44,603 nucleotides of DNA from Nocardia otitidiscaviarum NBRC 14405 (GTDB lineage: Bacteria > Actinomycetota > Actinomycetes > Mycobacteriales > Mycobacteriaceae): positions 1-44,603 of the forward strand of contig NZ_BAGD01000273.1 in NCBI RefSeq assembly GCF_000308635.1, given 5' to 3'. The notes beneath the pieces were generated by a model that searched no databases, had not been told where the DNA came from, and saw nothing but the letters and a program-made list of their open reading frames with translations. Made by a program: the position numbers and the translations under genes. Position 1 is the stretch's first letter, and every line of letters starts with the position of its first letter. Positions 1-8,021 of the stretch are shown here, piece by piece.

Positions 1-792
1 GAGCACCCACAGGGGGTGATCGAAAGCCACCGACTCCGTGGCGAATTCGGTCGTTCCGCCCGCCGACGCGTCCGCCCACGTCATCGCCCCCGGCACGGCG
101 TATCCGAGCCGCGACACCGCGACCGTGGCCCGCACCGTCGGCAATCCCGCTCGGAGCGCCGCGATCTCGGCCCGCCGGTCGTGGTCCTTGCCGCCGTAGC
201 GGTAGCCGTCGGCGGTCACCAGCACGACCGGCTCCAGCTGCCCCAGCCGATCCAGCGCCGCTTGCGGGGAGTAGTCCTGTCCGCAGGCGCTCCAGATGGC
301 ACCGATACTGGCCGTGGCCAGGAAGGCGATGACCGCCTCGGGGATGTTCGGCAGGTATCCGACGACCCGGTCCCCGGCCTGGACTCCCTGCGCGCGCAGG
401 GTGCGGGCGAAAGCGTCTGTGCGCGTGAGCAGTTCGGTCCAGCTCAGTTCTCGCACCGGCGCGTCCTCGCCGATATCGAGAATGGCGGGCCGGTCGGTGC
501 GCGCCTGCCGCACCACCTGGTCGACGTAGTTCAGTCGCGCCTCGGGGAACCAGCGCGCGCCGGGCATGGCCGCATCGGTGAGCACCGCGCCCGGTGCCGG
601 ACCGAGGCCGAAGTAATCCCACACCGCCCGCCAGAATCCGGTGATGTCGTCCACCGACCACCGCCACAGCGAGCGGTAGTCGGGCAGATCCATGCCGGTG
701 CGGGCGGTCACGAAGCGTGCGAAGTCGGTGATGCGCGCCGCCTCGATATCGGTGTCGCTCGGCGTCCACTGCGCCACAGCGGTATCCATCAT
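1..792 (-). CDS. Acetoacetyl-CoA synthetase, N-terminal part (runs off the left edge)
   Basis: An open frame of 264 codons reads leftward from tandem ATG codons at 792/789 to the window edge without a stop. The N-terminus has the features of acetoacetate-CoA ligase, which activates acetoacetate with ATP and CoA in the cytosol: an early W-x-P segment, a region ending F-G-L (about residue 70), a W-F-P-E-A-x-L-N-Y block around 88-97, and the ANL-superfamily stretch P-N-I-P-E-A-V-I-A-F about 145-155, followed by G-A-I-W-S-x-C. The family is about 650 residues, so roughly 60% is missing; the adenylation P-loop and catalytic Lys lie outside. The ATG at 792 overlaps the stop of the upstream dehydrogenase (ATGA), so translation is probably coupled. 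With its neighbours it completes a 3-hydroxybutyrate to acetoacetyl-CoA route. A related acyl-CoA ligase cannot be fully excluded. Confidence 0.88.
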   Translation of the reverse strand, partial: MMDTAVAQWTPSDTDIEAARITDFARFVTARTGMDLPDYRSLWRWSVDDITGFWRAVWDYFGLGPAPGAVLTDAAMPGARWFPEARLNYVDQVVRQARTDRPAILDIGEDAPVRELSWTELLTRTDAFARTLRAQGVQAGDRVVGYLPNIPEAVIAFLATASIGAIWSACGQDYSPQAALDRLGQLEPVVLVTADGYRYGGKDHDRRAEIAALRAGLPTVRATVAVSRLGYAVPGAMTWADASAGGTTEFATESVAFDHPLWVL

Positions 793-1541
793 CGCGCGCT
801 CCATCCGCCGTCCATGGTGTAGGACGCGCCGGTGACCATGCCCGCCGCGTTCGAGGTGAGCCAGCCGACCAGCTCGGCGACCTCTTCGGGTTCGATGAGC
901 CGTTTGACCGCGCTCTCGGTCAACAGGATCCGCTCCACCACATCCTGTTCGGGAATGCCGTGCGCGGCTGCCTGATCGGCGATCTGCTTGTCCACCAGTG
1001 GAGTTCGCACATAGCCGGGGTTGACGCAATTGCTCGTCACTCCGTGCGGCCCGCCCTCGAGCGCGGTCACCTTGGACAGTCCCTCGAGGGCGTGTTTGGC
1101 GGTGACATACGCGGATTTGTACGCCGACGCGCGAATCCCGTGCACGGACGAGATATTTACGATCCGCCCGAATCCGCGCTCGTACATGGCGGGCAGTGCC
1201 GCGCGGACGAGCAGGAACGGGGCCTCCACCATGAGCGCGAGCATGGCGCGGAAGCGCTCGGGCGGGAAGTCCACCAGGGGGCTCACGGTCTGGACACCGG
1301 CATTGTTCACCAGGATGTCCACCTCGAGCCGCAGGTCCTCGAGTGCCGTGACGTCGCCGAGGTCGACTTCCCATGCGCTGCCGCCGATATCGGCGGCCAG
1401 ATCCTTGGCCGCGACGCCGTCGATATCGGCGACGGTGACCGCGGCCCCGCGCCCGGCCAGCTGCCGGGCGCAGGCCGCGCCGATCCCACTCGCACCGCCG
1501 GTCACCAGTGCGGTGCGACCGGTCAGATCGCCGGTGGGCAT
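789..1541 (-). CDS. SDR-family dehydrogenase, probable 3-hydroxybutyrate dehydrogenase
   Basis: A 250-residue classical short-chain dehydrogenase. Visible motifs are the nucleotide-binding T-G-G-A-S-G-I-G near residue 15, N-N-A-G at about 80, the catalytic Ser in I-S-S-V-H-G, the Y-x-x-x-K pair in S-A-Y-V-T-A-K, and N-P-G-Y-V-R-T-P after it. S-S-V-H-G, N-P-G-Y-V-R-T-P-L-V and the C-terminal Y-T-M-D-G-G-W are typical of NAD-dependent 3-hydroxybutyrate dehydrogenases, which oxidise 3-hydroxybutyrate to acetoacetate. The ATG at 1541 has a GTGAG ribosome-binding sequence 4 bases upstream; a GTG at 1550 overlapping the transporter stop is the alternative. The stop overlaps the synthetase start by 4 bases. 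Substrate is inferred from motifs plus the neighbouring acetoacetyl-CoA synthetase and carboxylate transporter. Confidence 0.85.
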   Translation of the reverse strand: MPTGDLTGRTALVTGGASGIGAACARQLAGRGAAVTVADIDGVAAKDLAADIGGSAWEVDLGDVTALEDLRLEVDILVNNAGVQTVSPLVDFPPERFRAMLALMVEAPFLLVRAALPAMYERGFGRIVNISSVHGIRASAYKSAYVTAKHALEGLSKVTALEGGPHGVTSNCVNPGYVRTPLVDKQIADQAAAHGIPEQDVVERILLTESAVKRLIEPEEVAELVGWLTSNAAGMVTGASYTMDGGWSAR

Positions 1542-1546
1542 GCCAC

Positions 1547-2932
1547 TCACGCGCTCACCGCCTTGGCATCGGTCGAGGCGGCCAGGCTGCGAGCATCGGC
1601 GCGGTCGAGCTCGGCCAGGTCCGCGCCCGTGGTCTCGCGGGCGAAGTACACCGCGACGAGGGTGACCGTGCAGGCCAGGGCCAGGTAGATCGCGATCGGG
1701 ACCGACGAGCCGAAGCTGTCCAGCAGCTTCACCGCGATGATCGGCGCGAGCGATCCGGCGACGATCGAGGTGACCTGATAGCCGAGGGACACACCGGAAT
1801 ACCGCATGCGGGTCGGGAACATCTCCGCCATGATCGCGGGCTGCGCCGAGTACATGAAGGCGTGGAACACCAGGCCGAGCACGATGGCGAACAGGATGAC
1901 GGCATTGTGCTCGCTGTCCATCATGGGGAAGGCGAAGAATCCCCAGGTGGCCGCGGTGGCCGCGCCCACGAAATAGACCGGGCGCCTGCCGATTCGGTCG
2001 CTGAGCCGTCCCACCATGGGGATCACCGCGAAGTGCACCGCGTGCGCGGCCAGCAGCCACCACAGGATCACCGTGGTGTCGGCCCCGACCTGCACCTTCA
2101 GATAGGTGATGGAGAAGGTGACCACCAGGTAGTACATGATGTTCTCGCCGAACCGCAGCCCCATGGCGGTGAAAACCCCACGCGGGTAACGCTTCATCAC
2201 CTCGACGGCGCTGAACCCGGTGGCCTTCTCCTGCTCGGCCTGCTGCTGCGCGGCCAGGAAGATCGGCGCGTCGGTGATCTTGGTGCGGATGTAGTAGCCG
2301 ATCAGCACGACCACCGCCGACAGCCAGAAGGCGACCCGCCAGCCCCAGGACAGGAACGCGGCGTCCGACAGGGTCGTGGTGAGCACCAGCAGTACGACGG
2401 TGGCGAGCATATTGCCGATCGGCACCGCCGCCTGCGGCCACGCGGACCAGAAGGCGCGGCTGCGATTTGGACTGTGCTCGGCCACCAGCAGGACCGCGCC
2501 GCCCCATTCGCCGCCGACCGCGAAGCCCTGAATGAACCGCAGCGCCACCAGCAGCGCCGGGGCCCAGTACCCGATCTGTCCGAAGGTGGGCAGGCAGCCC
2601 ATCAGGAAGGTGGCCGCGCCGACCAGCAGCAGGCTCAGCTGCAACAGCTTCTTGCGTCCGTACTTGTCCCCGAAATGTCCGAAGACCACGCCGCCCAGCG
2701 GTCGTGCCGCGAAGCCCACCGCGTAGGTGACGAAGGCCGCGAGGATCGCATCGAGTTCGCTGGTGTTCTCGGAGAAGAAGACCTTGTTGAACACCAGCGT
2801 GGCCGCGGTGCCGTAGAGGAAGAACTCGTACCATTCCACGACCGTCCCGGCCATGGAGGCCGCCACCACCCTTCGGAGTCCGGTGGGGGCGGGATCGGAT
2901 CCCGGCCGCGGCCCGGCTACGCCGACGCTCAT
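1547..2932 (-). CDS. MFS transporter, metabolite:H+ symporter (MHS) family
   Basis: A 461-residue inner-membrane protein with about 12 hydrophobic segments. The N-terminus carries the MHS signature (S-M-A-G-T-V-V-E-W-Y-E-F-F-L-Y-G near residue 27), G-H-F-G-D-K-Y-G-R-K-K for the loop 2-3 MFS motif, and Q-G-F-A-V-G-G-E-W-G-G. These are features of the ShiA/ProP/KgtP-like proton symporters that import small organic acids or zwitterions. It is the first gene of the leftward operon and its stop lies next to the dehydrogenase start, so a ketone-body-type acid such as 3-hydroxybutyrate is a reasonable but inferred substrate. The ATG at 2932 lies just downstream of GAGAAGTG in the divergent intergenic region shared with the LysR gene. 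Confidence 0.88.
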   Translation of the reverse strand: MSVGVAGPRPGSDPAPTGLRRVVAASMAGTVVEWYEFFLYGTAATLVFNKVFFSENTSELDAILAAFVTYAVGFAARPLGGVVFGHFGDKYGRKKLLQLSLLLVGAATFLMGCLPTFGQIGYWAPALLVALRFIQGFAVGGEWGGAVLLVAEHSPNRSRAFWSAWPQAAVPIGNMLATVVLLVLTTTLSDAAFLSWGWRVAFWLSAVVVLIGYYIRTKITDAPIFLAAQQQAEQEKATGFSAVEVMKRYPRGVFTAMGLRFGENIMYYLVVTFSITYLKVQVGADTTVILWWLLAAHAVHFAVIPMVGRLSDRIGRRPVYFVGAATAATWGFFAFPMMDSEHNAVILFAIVLGLVFHAFMYSAQPAIMAEMFPTRMRYSGVSLGYQVTSIVAGSLAPIIAVKLLDSFGSSVPIAIYLALACTVTLVAVYFARETTGADLAELDRADARSLAASTDAKAVSA

Positions 2933-3071
2933 CGCACTTCTCCTTACCGTTCGGCCGCATCACCCCTCATCTGTGATGCGGCCCACAAGATTTGAACTGT
3001 TCAGAGTATTCGTGCAGATTTCTTCGCCTGCAATGCCCACTTTCGCACTGGGTATCTGCAAAGATGCAGAA
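2933..3071. promoter_or_regulatory. Divergent promoter region with a TCTGCA-N4-TGCAGA inverted repeat
   Basis: This 139-base gap separates the leftward ketone-body operon from the rightward LysR gene. It contains a perfect inverted repeat of 6-base arms at 3055-3070 (TCTGCA, 4-base spacer, TGCAGA) that ends one base before the chosen LysR start, and an additional TGCAGA at 3013-3018. LysR regulators commonly bind such dyads in divergent promoters and repress themselves. The assignment is positional inference. Confidence 0.45.
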
Positions 3072-4001
3072 ATGGCCGTGACCTCCGCCACTCCCCGTCC
3101 CAATGCGGATGACCTGCTCGTACTCCTGGCCGTCGGTCGCACCGGGCGCTACGTCAGCGCGGCGGAGGAGCTGGGCATCAACCACACCACCATCTCCCGC
3201 CGCATCGCCGCGCTGGAACGGGCGCTGGGCGGTCGGGTGCTGACGCGCGGTGCCGGTGGCTGGGAGTTGACCGAGCTGGGCCGGGAGGCCCTCGACGCCG
3301 CCGAATCCATCGAATCCGCGGTGCGTTCGCTCTCGCCGGACGCCCGCGGCGAACGCGTCCTCGAAGGCGTCGTCCGCCTGTCGGCCACCGACGGTTTCAG
3401 CGCCTACCTGGCCGCTCCCGCGGTGGCCGACGTCCGACGCAAACATCCCGGGGTGGCCCTGGAAATCGTCGCCGCCACCCGCCGCGCCTCACTGCAACGC
3501 TCGGGTCTGGATATCGAAGTGGTGGTGGGCAAACCGCAGGTCCGCCGCGCCGAACTCATCCGTCTCGGCGACTACGCCCTCGGCCTCTACGGCTCCCGCG
3601 CCTACCTCGCCGAACACGGCGCTCCCGCCACTCTCGACGACCTGACCGGCCAGCCCTTCGTCTACTTCATCGACTCCATGCTGCAGGTCGACGAACTGGA
3701 TCTGGCCTCCAGCTTCGCCCACGGCATGCGCGAATCCATCTCCTCCACCAACGTTTTCGTCCACGTCGAAGCCACCCGCGCCGCGGCCGGACTGGGCCTG
3801 CTGCCCTGCTTCATGGCCGACCGCCACGCCGACCTGGTCCGCGTCCTCCCCGACCGGGTGGGCATCCGGCTGTCCTACTGGCTCGTCACCCGCCCCGAAG
3901 CGCTGCGCCGCCCTGAGGTCGCCGAGGTCGTCGACGCCCTGCGCGCCCGCGTGCACGCCGAACGCGACATGCTGCTCGGCACCGTATTGCCCACGCGGTG
4001 A
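3072..4001 (+). CDS. LysR-family transcriptional regulator
   Basis: A 309-residue regulator. Residues about 10-70 form the LysR winged helix-turn-helix (L-L-A-V-G-R-T-G-R-Y-V-S-A-A-E-E-L-G, then T-T-I-S-R-R-I-A-A-L-E, and L-x-x-R-G-A-G-G-W-E-L-T-E-L-G). The remainder is the periplasmic-binding-protein-like effector domain. The ATG at 3072 gives the usual spacing before the helix-turn-helix but has no clear Shine-Dalgarno sequence; an in-frame ATG at 3033 is an alternative. It diverges from the 3-hydroxybutyrate operon and is its most likely regulator. Its stop overlaps a GTG in frame with the AraC gene, so the two regulators are probably co-transcribed. Confidence 0.88.
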   Translation: MAVTSATPRPNADDLLVLLAVGRTGRYVSAAEELGINHTTISRRIAALERALGGRVLTRGAGGWELTELGREALDAAESIESAVRSLSPDARGERVLEGVVRLSATDGFSAYLAAPAVADVRRKHPGVALEIVAATRRASLQRSGLDIEVVVGKPQVRRAELIRLGDYALGLYGSRAYLAEHGAPATLDDLTGQPFVYFIDSMLQVDELDLASSFAHGMRESISSTNVFVHVEATRAAAGLGLLPCFMADRHADLVRVLPDRVGIRLSYWLVTRPEALRRPEVAEVVDALRARVHAERDMLLGTVLPTR

Positions 4002-4015
4002 GGGGGATTCGCGAC

Positions 4016-4738
4016 ATGTGGTCGGGGACGGTCAGGGTGCGGACCGGGGTGCTCGAGCTGAACGGGACGATCGGCACCGCGGCTCCGCACGCGCACCGCA
4101 CCGTGCAGGTCGTGATCGCGCGGGCGGGGGAGTTGGTGCTGGCCGACGCGCACGGCACCGAACGTCGCGCCCGTGCGGCGCTCATCCCACCGCATCGCGA
4201 GCACGCCATCGTCTCGGGTGCGCCCGACGGCACCCTCGTGCTGGTGGACCCGGACCTCGCCGCCGGACAGCGGCTCACCGAGCTCACGGCCGATGACATC
4301 GATTCCTGGATTCGCGCCGCGAACACGGTGGTTGGTGACCCGAAGTGGTTCCGGGACGGCCGATTTCACGGACTACCGGATTCCGGCCCAGCCCCGCGAC
4401 GCCATCCGTCCGTGACCCGAGCGGTCGCGCTGTCGCGCACCCGCCTCGACTCCGGTCCACTGCGCCTGTCGGACGTGGCGCGCGCGGTCGATCTGTCGGA
4501 AAGCCGTCTGTCCCACCTGTTCACCGCCGAACTGGGCCTACCGTTCAGCCCCTACATCCGCTGGCTGCGCATACTGCGCGCCATCGACCTGGTCGCGGCC
4601 GGGCACACCCTCACCGCCGCCGCCCACGGCGCGGGCTTCGCCGACAGCTCGCACCTGAATCGCGTCTGCCACCGCATGTTCGGCATCGCCCCCTCGGACT
4701 TCCGCGGCGTCCGCTGGATCGTCGAACCGATCCCGTAG
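4016..4738 (+). CDS. AraC-family transcriptional regulator
   Basis: 240 residues. The first 110 or so resemble a cupin-type ligand-binding half with scattered His residues (A-P-H-A-H-R near 20-25, P-P-H-R-E-H near 60-65). The C-terminal 100 residues hold the two AraC helix-turn-helix motifs: L-S-D-V-A-R-A-V-D-L-S-E-S-R-L-S-H-L-F and L-T-A-A-A-H-G-A-G-F-A-D-S-S-H-L-N-R, ending in the F-G-I-A-P-S-D-F-R signature. ATG 4016 is preceded by GAGGGGGA at a good distance; a GTG at 3998 overlapping the LysR stop would add 6 residues. Target genes are not evident; it may act with the LysR protein or on the downstream DUF3703 gene. Confidence 0.88.
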   Translation: MWSGTVRVRTGVLELNGTIGTAAPHAHRTVQVVIARAGELVLADAHGTERRARAALIPPHREHAIVSGAPDGTLVLVDPDLAAGQRLTELTADDIDSWIRAANTVVGDPKWFRDGRFHGLPDSGPAPRRHPSVTRAVALSRTRLDSGPLRLSDVARAVDLSESRLSHLFTAELGLPFSPYIRWLRILRAIDLVAAGHTLTAAAHGAGFADSSHLNRVCHRMFGIAPSDFRGVRWIVEPIP

Positions 4739-4817
4739 CAGGTTCGTTCAAGCCCTTCCGCCGCTCCTCGGATGAGGCTGGTCGGCGACAGAACCGCTGC
4801 CCTACAGGAGGAATTCC

Positions 4818-5180
4818 GTGGCCCCCATGCCGCCAGCCATCCGAGCCGCCTTCGAAGCCGAACTCACCACCGCCCGCCGCACCACCGACCCCGACAGCGG
4901 ATGGCGCGCCCTGGAACGCGCCCACATCCTCTCCCAACCCTGGCCCTGGCCCCACACCCGCGCCCACTGGCACATGCTTCGCCTCGCCCTGCACACCCAC
5001 AACCGCCCCGAAACCCGCGGCCAACTCATCCGCCTGGCGGTAGCCGCCATCGCCTCCGCTCTCGGCCGCGTCCCCCTCGGCAACACCGGCCGCACCTCCG
5101 TCGGCCTCACCACCCCCATGCCCCTCCCCACCGACCTCGCCCGCCTCCTCACCGACGCGGGCATCACCGCCACCCGCTGA
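4818..5180 (+). CDS. DUF3703-family protein
   Basis: 120 residues, starting at GTG 4818 behind a near-consensus GGAGGA six bases upstream. The pattern matches the small DUF3703 family: an N-terminal helix, W-R-A-L-E-R-A-H-I-L-S-Q near residues 32-43, then W-P-H-T-R-A-H-W-x-M-L and a conserved G-R-V-P-x-G-N-T-G region at about 90-100. No biochemical function is established that I can name. The conserved His and Arg residues could bind a ligand or metal. It stands alone downstream of the AraC gene (79-base gap) and before the tRNA. Confidence 0.75.
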   Translation: MAPMPPAIRAAFEAELTTARRTTDPDSGWRALERAHILSQPWPWPHTRAHWHMLRLALHTHNRPETRGQLIRLAVAAIASALGRVPLGNTGRTSVGLTTPMPLPTDLARLLTDAGITATR

Positions 5181-5288
5181 CCCGCAGGAAGCCCCGCACC
5201 CGCTCTCGAACACACCGCCCTCACCCCGATTAGGTGAATCCGCCCCTCCTCGAGGTAATCTCATCCGGCACCGCGACGGCGGTAGCCA

Positions 5289-5365
<77 letters not shown>

Positions 5366-5404
5366 GGTCGGAGGCGGTTTCCGCCTCCGACCGGTCACGT
5401 TTTA
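5366..5404 (+). terminator. Intrinsic terminator of the tRNA-Pro gene
   Basis: A perfect 12-base-pair stem (GGTCGGAGGCGG with CCGCCTCCGACC, 5366-5377 and 5381-5392) has a TTT loop, and a TTTT run follows about 8 bases later. It begins directly after the encoded CCA. Confidence 0.85.
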
Positions 5405-5609
5405 TGGACTAGTTGTGGACCGCGGCGCCTACCCCGGGTGTACCGGGGCTGACGGGCACAGAGGTAGTCAACCGGTGCGTGGAGTTCTTCGGCGCTGTCT
5501 TCGGAAGCTGTCGCCGGGCGATCGGTGAACGAGCACGAAATGGTCGAGAGACTGTTCCCCACCGTGGAGTTGATGTGGCCGACCAACTTCCTCATCGCTA
5601 CCGAACATC

Positions 5610-6563
5610 TCATCGTGAGTCTCGACGGCCGGTGTCTGCGCTGGTGTCGAGGAGTTCCTTGAAGTCGGAATACATCCGGGTGGCCGCGGCGTCGTTCGCC
5701 GGGACCGAGTCGAGGCCGAGGAAGGAATGGATCAGCCCCGGAAAAATGTGCAGTGTCACTGCTACTCCGGCGTCGGCGAGCCGCTCGCCGTATTCCACGC
5801 ACATGTCCAGCAGGGGGTCGCAGTCACCTACTCCGATCACGGCCGGTGCGACGCCGCCGAGCTGACGGGCGTGGATGGGCGAGGCGGGAAACATGCGGGC
5901 TGCGTCGGGATCGTCACGTAGGTACGCGGCGGCGGCTTGACGTACCTCGACGAGATCGAACAGATATCCAGTCGCCGCGTTGTCGTCGAGTGATCTGTAG
6001 CCGGTCAGGGTCAGGTCGATCTCCGGATAGCCGAGCAGCTGTGCGGCAACCGATCTGCCCTCATCGCGCAGCGCCAACGCGACCGCCGCAGCCAGATTCC
6101 CTCCCGCGCTGTCGCCCGCGACAGCCATCGGTCCCCCGCCGAACTCGGCGACGTGGTCCGCGATATACCGGGCAACGGTCAGGCAATCGTCGTATGCGGC
6201 TGGAAAGGGGTGCTGCGGCGGCAAGCGGTAGTCGACGGCTATCACCACTGCCTCCACGTCCCGGCATATTCGGCGGCACATCGCGTCGCACATGTCGAGA
6301 TCGCCATACGCGAACGCACCGGCATGAAAGAACACGACGACCGGTGCCGTGCCGTCTGGCTCCGGCTGAAATATGCGCACCGGGACTCCGGAAACAACCG
6401 CGTCATCCGCGCTTCGGACCGTGATCGGCGGCTGCGGAGCCAGGCCCAGGACGAGTTCGCGGATATAGGCGGCCCGCTCGGCAGTTGACTGGGCACTTAC
6501 CGAATTCGCCCCTGGAATACCGAGATTCTCCATCAGGGCGAGCGTGTCTGCGTCGACGTGCAT
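5610..6563 (-). CDS. Alpha/beta hydrolase, HSL-type esterase/lipase
   Basis: A 317-residue hydrolase of the hormone-sensitive-lipase class. The nucleophile motif is G-D-S-A-G-G-N-L with Ser152. D-Y-R-L-P-P-Q-H-P-F-P-A-A at about 111-123 is the usual HSL block, D-P-L-L-D supplies the catalytic Asp, and I-H-S-F the His. The oxyanion-hole motif, normally H-G-G-G-(F/W), reads H-A-G-A-F at 80-84, a departure from the family. ATG 6563 is chosen over one 8 codons upstream because AGGAGG lies 7 bases before it. It diverges from the methyltransferase-terpene cyclase operon. It probably hydrolyses short-chain esters; no specific substrate can be assigned. Confidence 0.85.
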   Translation of the reverse strand: MHVDADTLALMENLGIPGANSVSAQSTAERAAYIRELVLGLAPQPPITVRSADDAVVSGVPVRIFQPEPDGTAPVVVFFHAGAFAYGDLDMCDAMCRRICRDVEAVVIAVDYRLPPQHPFPAAYDDCLTVARYIADHVAEFGGGPMAVAGDSAGGNLAAAVALALRDEGRSVAAQLLGYPEIDLTLTGYRSLDDNAATGYLFDLVEVRQAAAAYLRDDPDAARMFPASPIHARQLGGVAPAVIGVGDCDPLLDMCVEYGERLADAGVAVTLHIFPGLIHSFLGLDSVPANDAAATRMYSDFKELLDTSADTGRRDSR

Positions 6564-6974
6564 GAACCCACCTCCTATCGCGGGCAAGAATCATTGACTG
6601 CCGGGGGTCGATCCTCGAACATAACTTCGTCGATGTCCGAGAATTCAGCGCTCTGTCCCTTGGCGAATTTTCGCATTTGTCGAGATATCTGCACAGCTTG
6701 GACGATGACGACCGACCGCCGCTAGCGAAGTGTGACCGGATGCACCCACGGCGTCGAGACATGACACACGGCACTACTCGGTGGGCCGCCGGAAGGTCGC
6801 CCGGTGAGGAGGCTGAAGCGGCCCTCGAGCAACGGCGCTCCGGAAGGAGTGAGGTAGCACTGTGGCTCGATCGGTCACGTTGTGGCACAACCGGTCAGGC
6901 TGTCGGGGTCGCCGTCCGCGCTAGCCTGAGACCGGTATTCGCCTCGCTTACGCTCGACGAGATCGGAACCGGTG
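6564..6974. promoter_or_regulatory. Divergent intergenic region of the esterase and the methyltransferase-terpene cyclase operon
   Basis: About 410 bases without a convincing gene; open frames here lack coding-like third-position bias. It must carry both divergent promoters. The clearest element is a dyad at 6879-6891, GTTGTG-G-CACAAC, about 85 bases before the methyltransferase start, flanked by GGTCA-like sequence on both sides. Whether it is an operator is not shown. Confidence 0.4.
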
Positions 6975-8021
6975 ATGACAGTGAACGGAGCGCTCGGCAA
7001 GCTCGAACCTCACGACCAGCGAAGCGAAGACCTTGCGCCATCGCGATTTTCCGGGGGCACATTGCCGGTAGCCACGCGGTATTCCCCGGCTCCGGGGTCC
7101 GGAGGCACAGCGGGCTATACGGTTGTCGACAGTCCGCGAACCAACCCGTATCGGGACAAGGTTGTTCATACCTACGACGACTCCCCGGAGATCTGGCGGC
7201 GGGTGCTGGGGGACACGTGCCTGTTCGAATGGGGTGTCTACGAAGGTGCGACGCGGGCTTTGTCGCTGGGCGAGGCCGGTGTTCGGTTCTTCGATCGACA
7301 ACTCGGACTGGCCGGACTGCTGGGGGCCGACCGTCCCCGCATCGGGAGGATGCTGGATCTGGGCTGCGGGTGGGGTTTTCTCTGCTACCTGCTGGCCCGG
7401 CGGTTCCCCGAGTGCCTCCGCATTGATGCCATCAATATCAGCCCTCGCCAATTGGATTACTGCGCACGGTATCTGAGTGATCACGACCTGTTCGACCGGG
7501 TGTCGCTGTATCTGTGCGACGGTCAGGACGTGGGTCTGCTGCCCGATCCCGAGCAGCCCTACGATCTGGTGATCGTTCGTGGTGTCTATACGCATTTCCC
7601 GAACGACGTCTACGAGGCGTCGGTCTCGGCATTGGCCGAGCGGGTCGCTCCGGGCGGAATCGTCATCATCTCCGACACTCTTTTTCGCGGTGATCCGACC
7701 GGAGGGCTGGATGCCTACGTCTCGGAGATTCCCGATGAGGTCGACCGGCTCGCATGTGGCAACCGAAAGACCCCGGAGTATTTCGCCGGTGTACTGGAAG
7801 CCAACTCCTTCGAGATTCGGGACATGCGCGTTCTACCGTCCAATGGCGATGTGGCGCACTGGTTTGGGGACGTCAAAGCGAATATCGAGCGGGCATTTCC
7901 GGAGGGCGTGTCGGGGCCGGTGGAGGAGCTGCGGGTGATGGCCGACAATATGTCGGCTGCCCTCGCCAAGGATCAGGTCTCCGCCTACAGCATCGTCCTG
8001 CGGCGGAAGGGCGACCGGTGA
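6975..8021 (+). CDS. SAM-dependent methyltransferase, partner of the adjacent terpene cyclase
   Basis: 348 residues. The Rossmann-fold motif I reads L-D-L-G-C-G-W-G at 127-134, followed by A-I-N-I-S-P-R-Q-L-D-Y-C, which resembles the cyclopropane-fatty-acid-synthase and small-molecule C-methyltransferase group. H-T-Y-D-D-S-P-E-I-W-R-R-V-L-G near 56-70 resembles the N-terminal lid of that group. The first 50 residues are low in predicted structure. The terpene cyclase starts within its stop codon (GTGA overlap at 8018-8021), so the two are translationally coupled. By analogy with sodorifen, 2-methylisoborneol and longestin pathways it may C-methylate a prenyl diphosphate before cyclisation; methylation of the terpene product is the alternative. 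It does not closely match my recollection of geranyl-diphosphate C2-methyltransferases. The start has only a weak ribosome-binding site; GTG 6972 is adjacent. Confidence 0.78.
   Translation: MTVNGALGKLEPHDQRSEDLAPSRFSGGTLPVATRYSPAPGSGGTAGYTVVDSPRTNPYRDKVVHTYDDSPEIWRRVLGDTCLFEWGVYEGATRALSLGEAGVRFFDRQLGLAGLLGADRPRIGRMLDLGCGWGFLCYLLARRFPECLRIDAINISPRQLDYCARYLSDHDLFDRVSLYLCDGQDVGLLPDPEQPYDLVIVRGVYTHFPNDVYEASVSALAERVAPGGIVIISDTLFRGDPTGGLDAYVSEIPDEVDRLACGNRKTPEYFAGVLEANSFEIRDMRVLPSNGDVAHWFGDVKANIERAFPEGVSGPVEELRVMADNMSAALAKDQVSAYSIVLRRKGDR

Noticed and set aside
2532..2726. Short plus-strand open frame inside the MHS transporter gene
   Set aside because: No ribosome-binding site or motif; overlaps strong coding sequence on the other strand.
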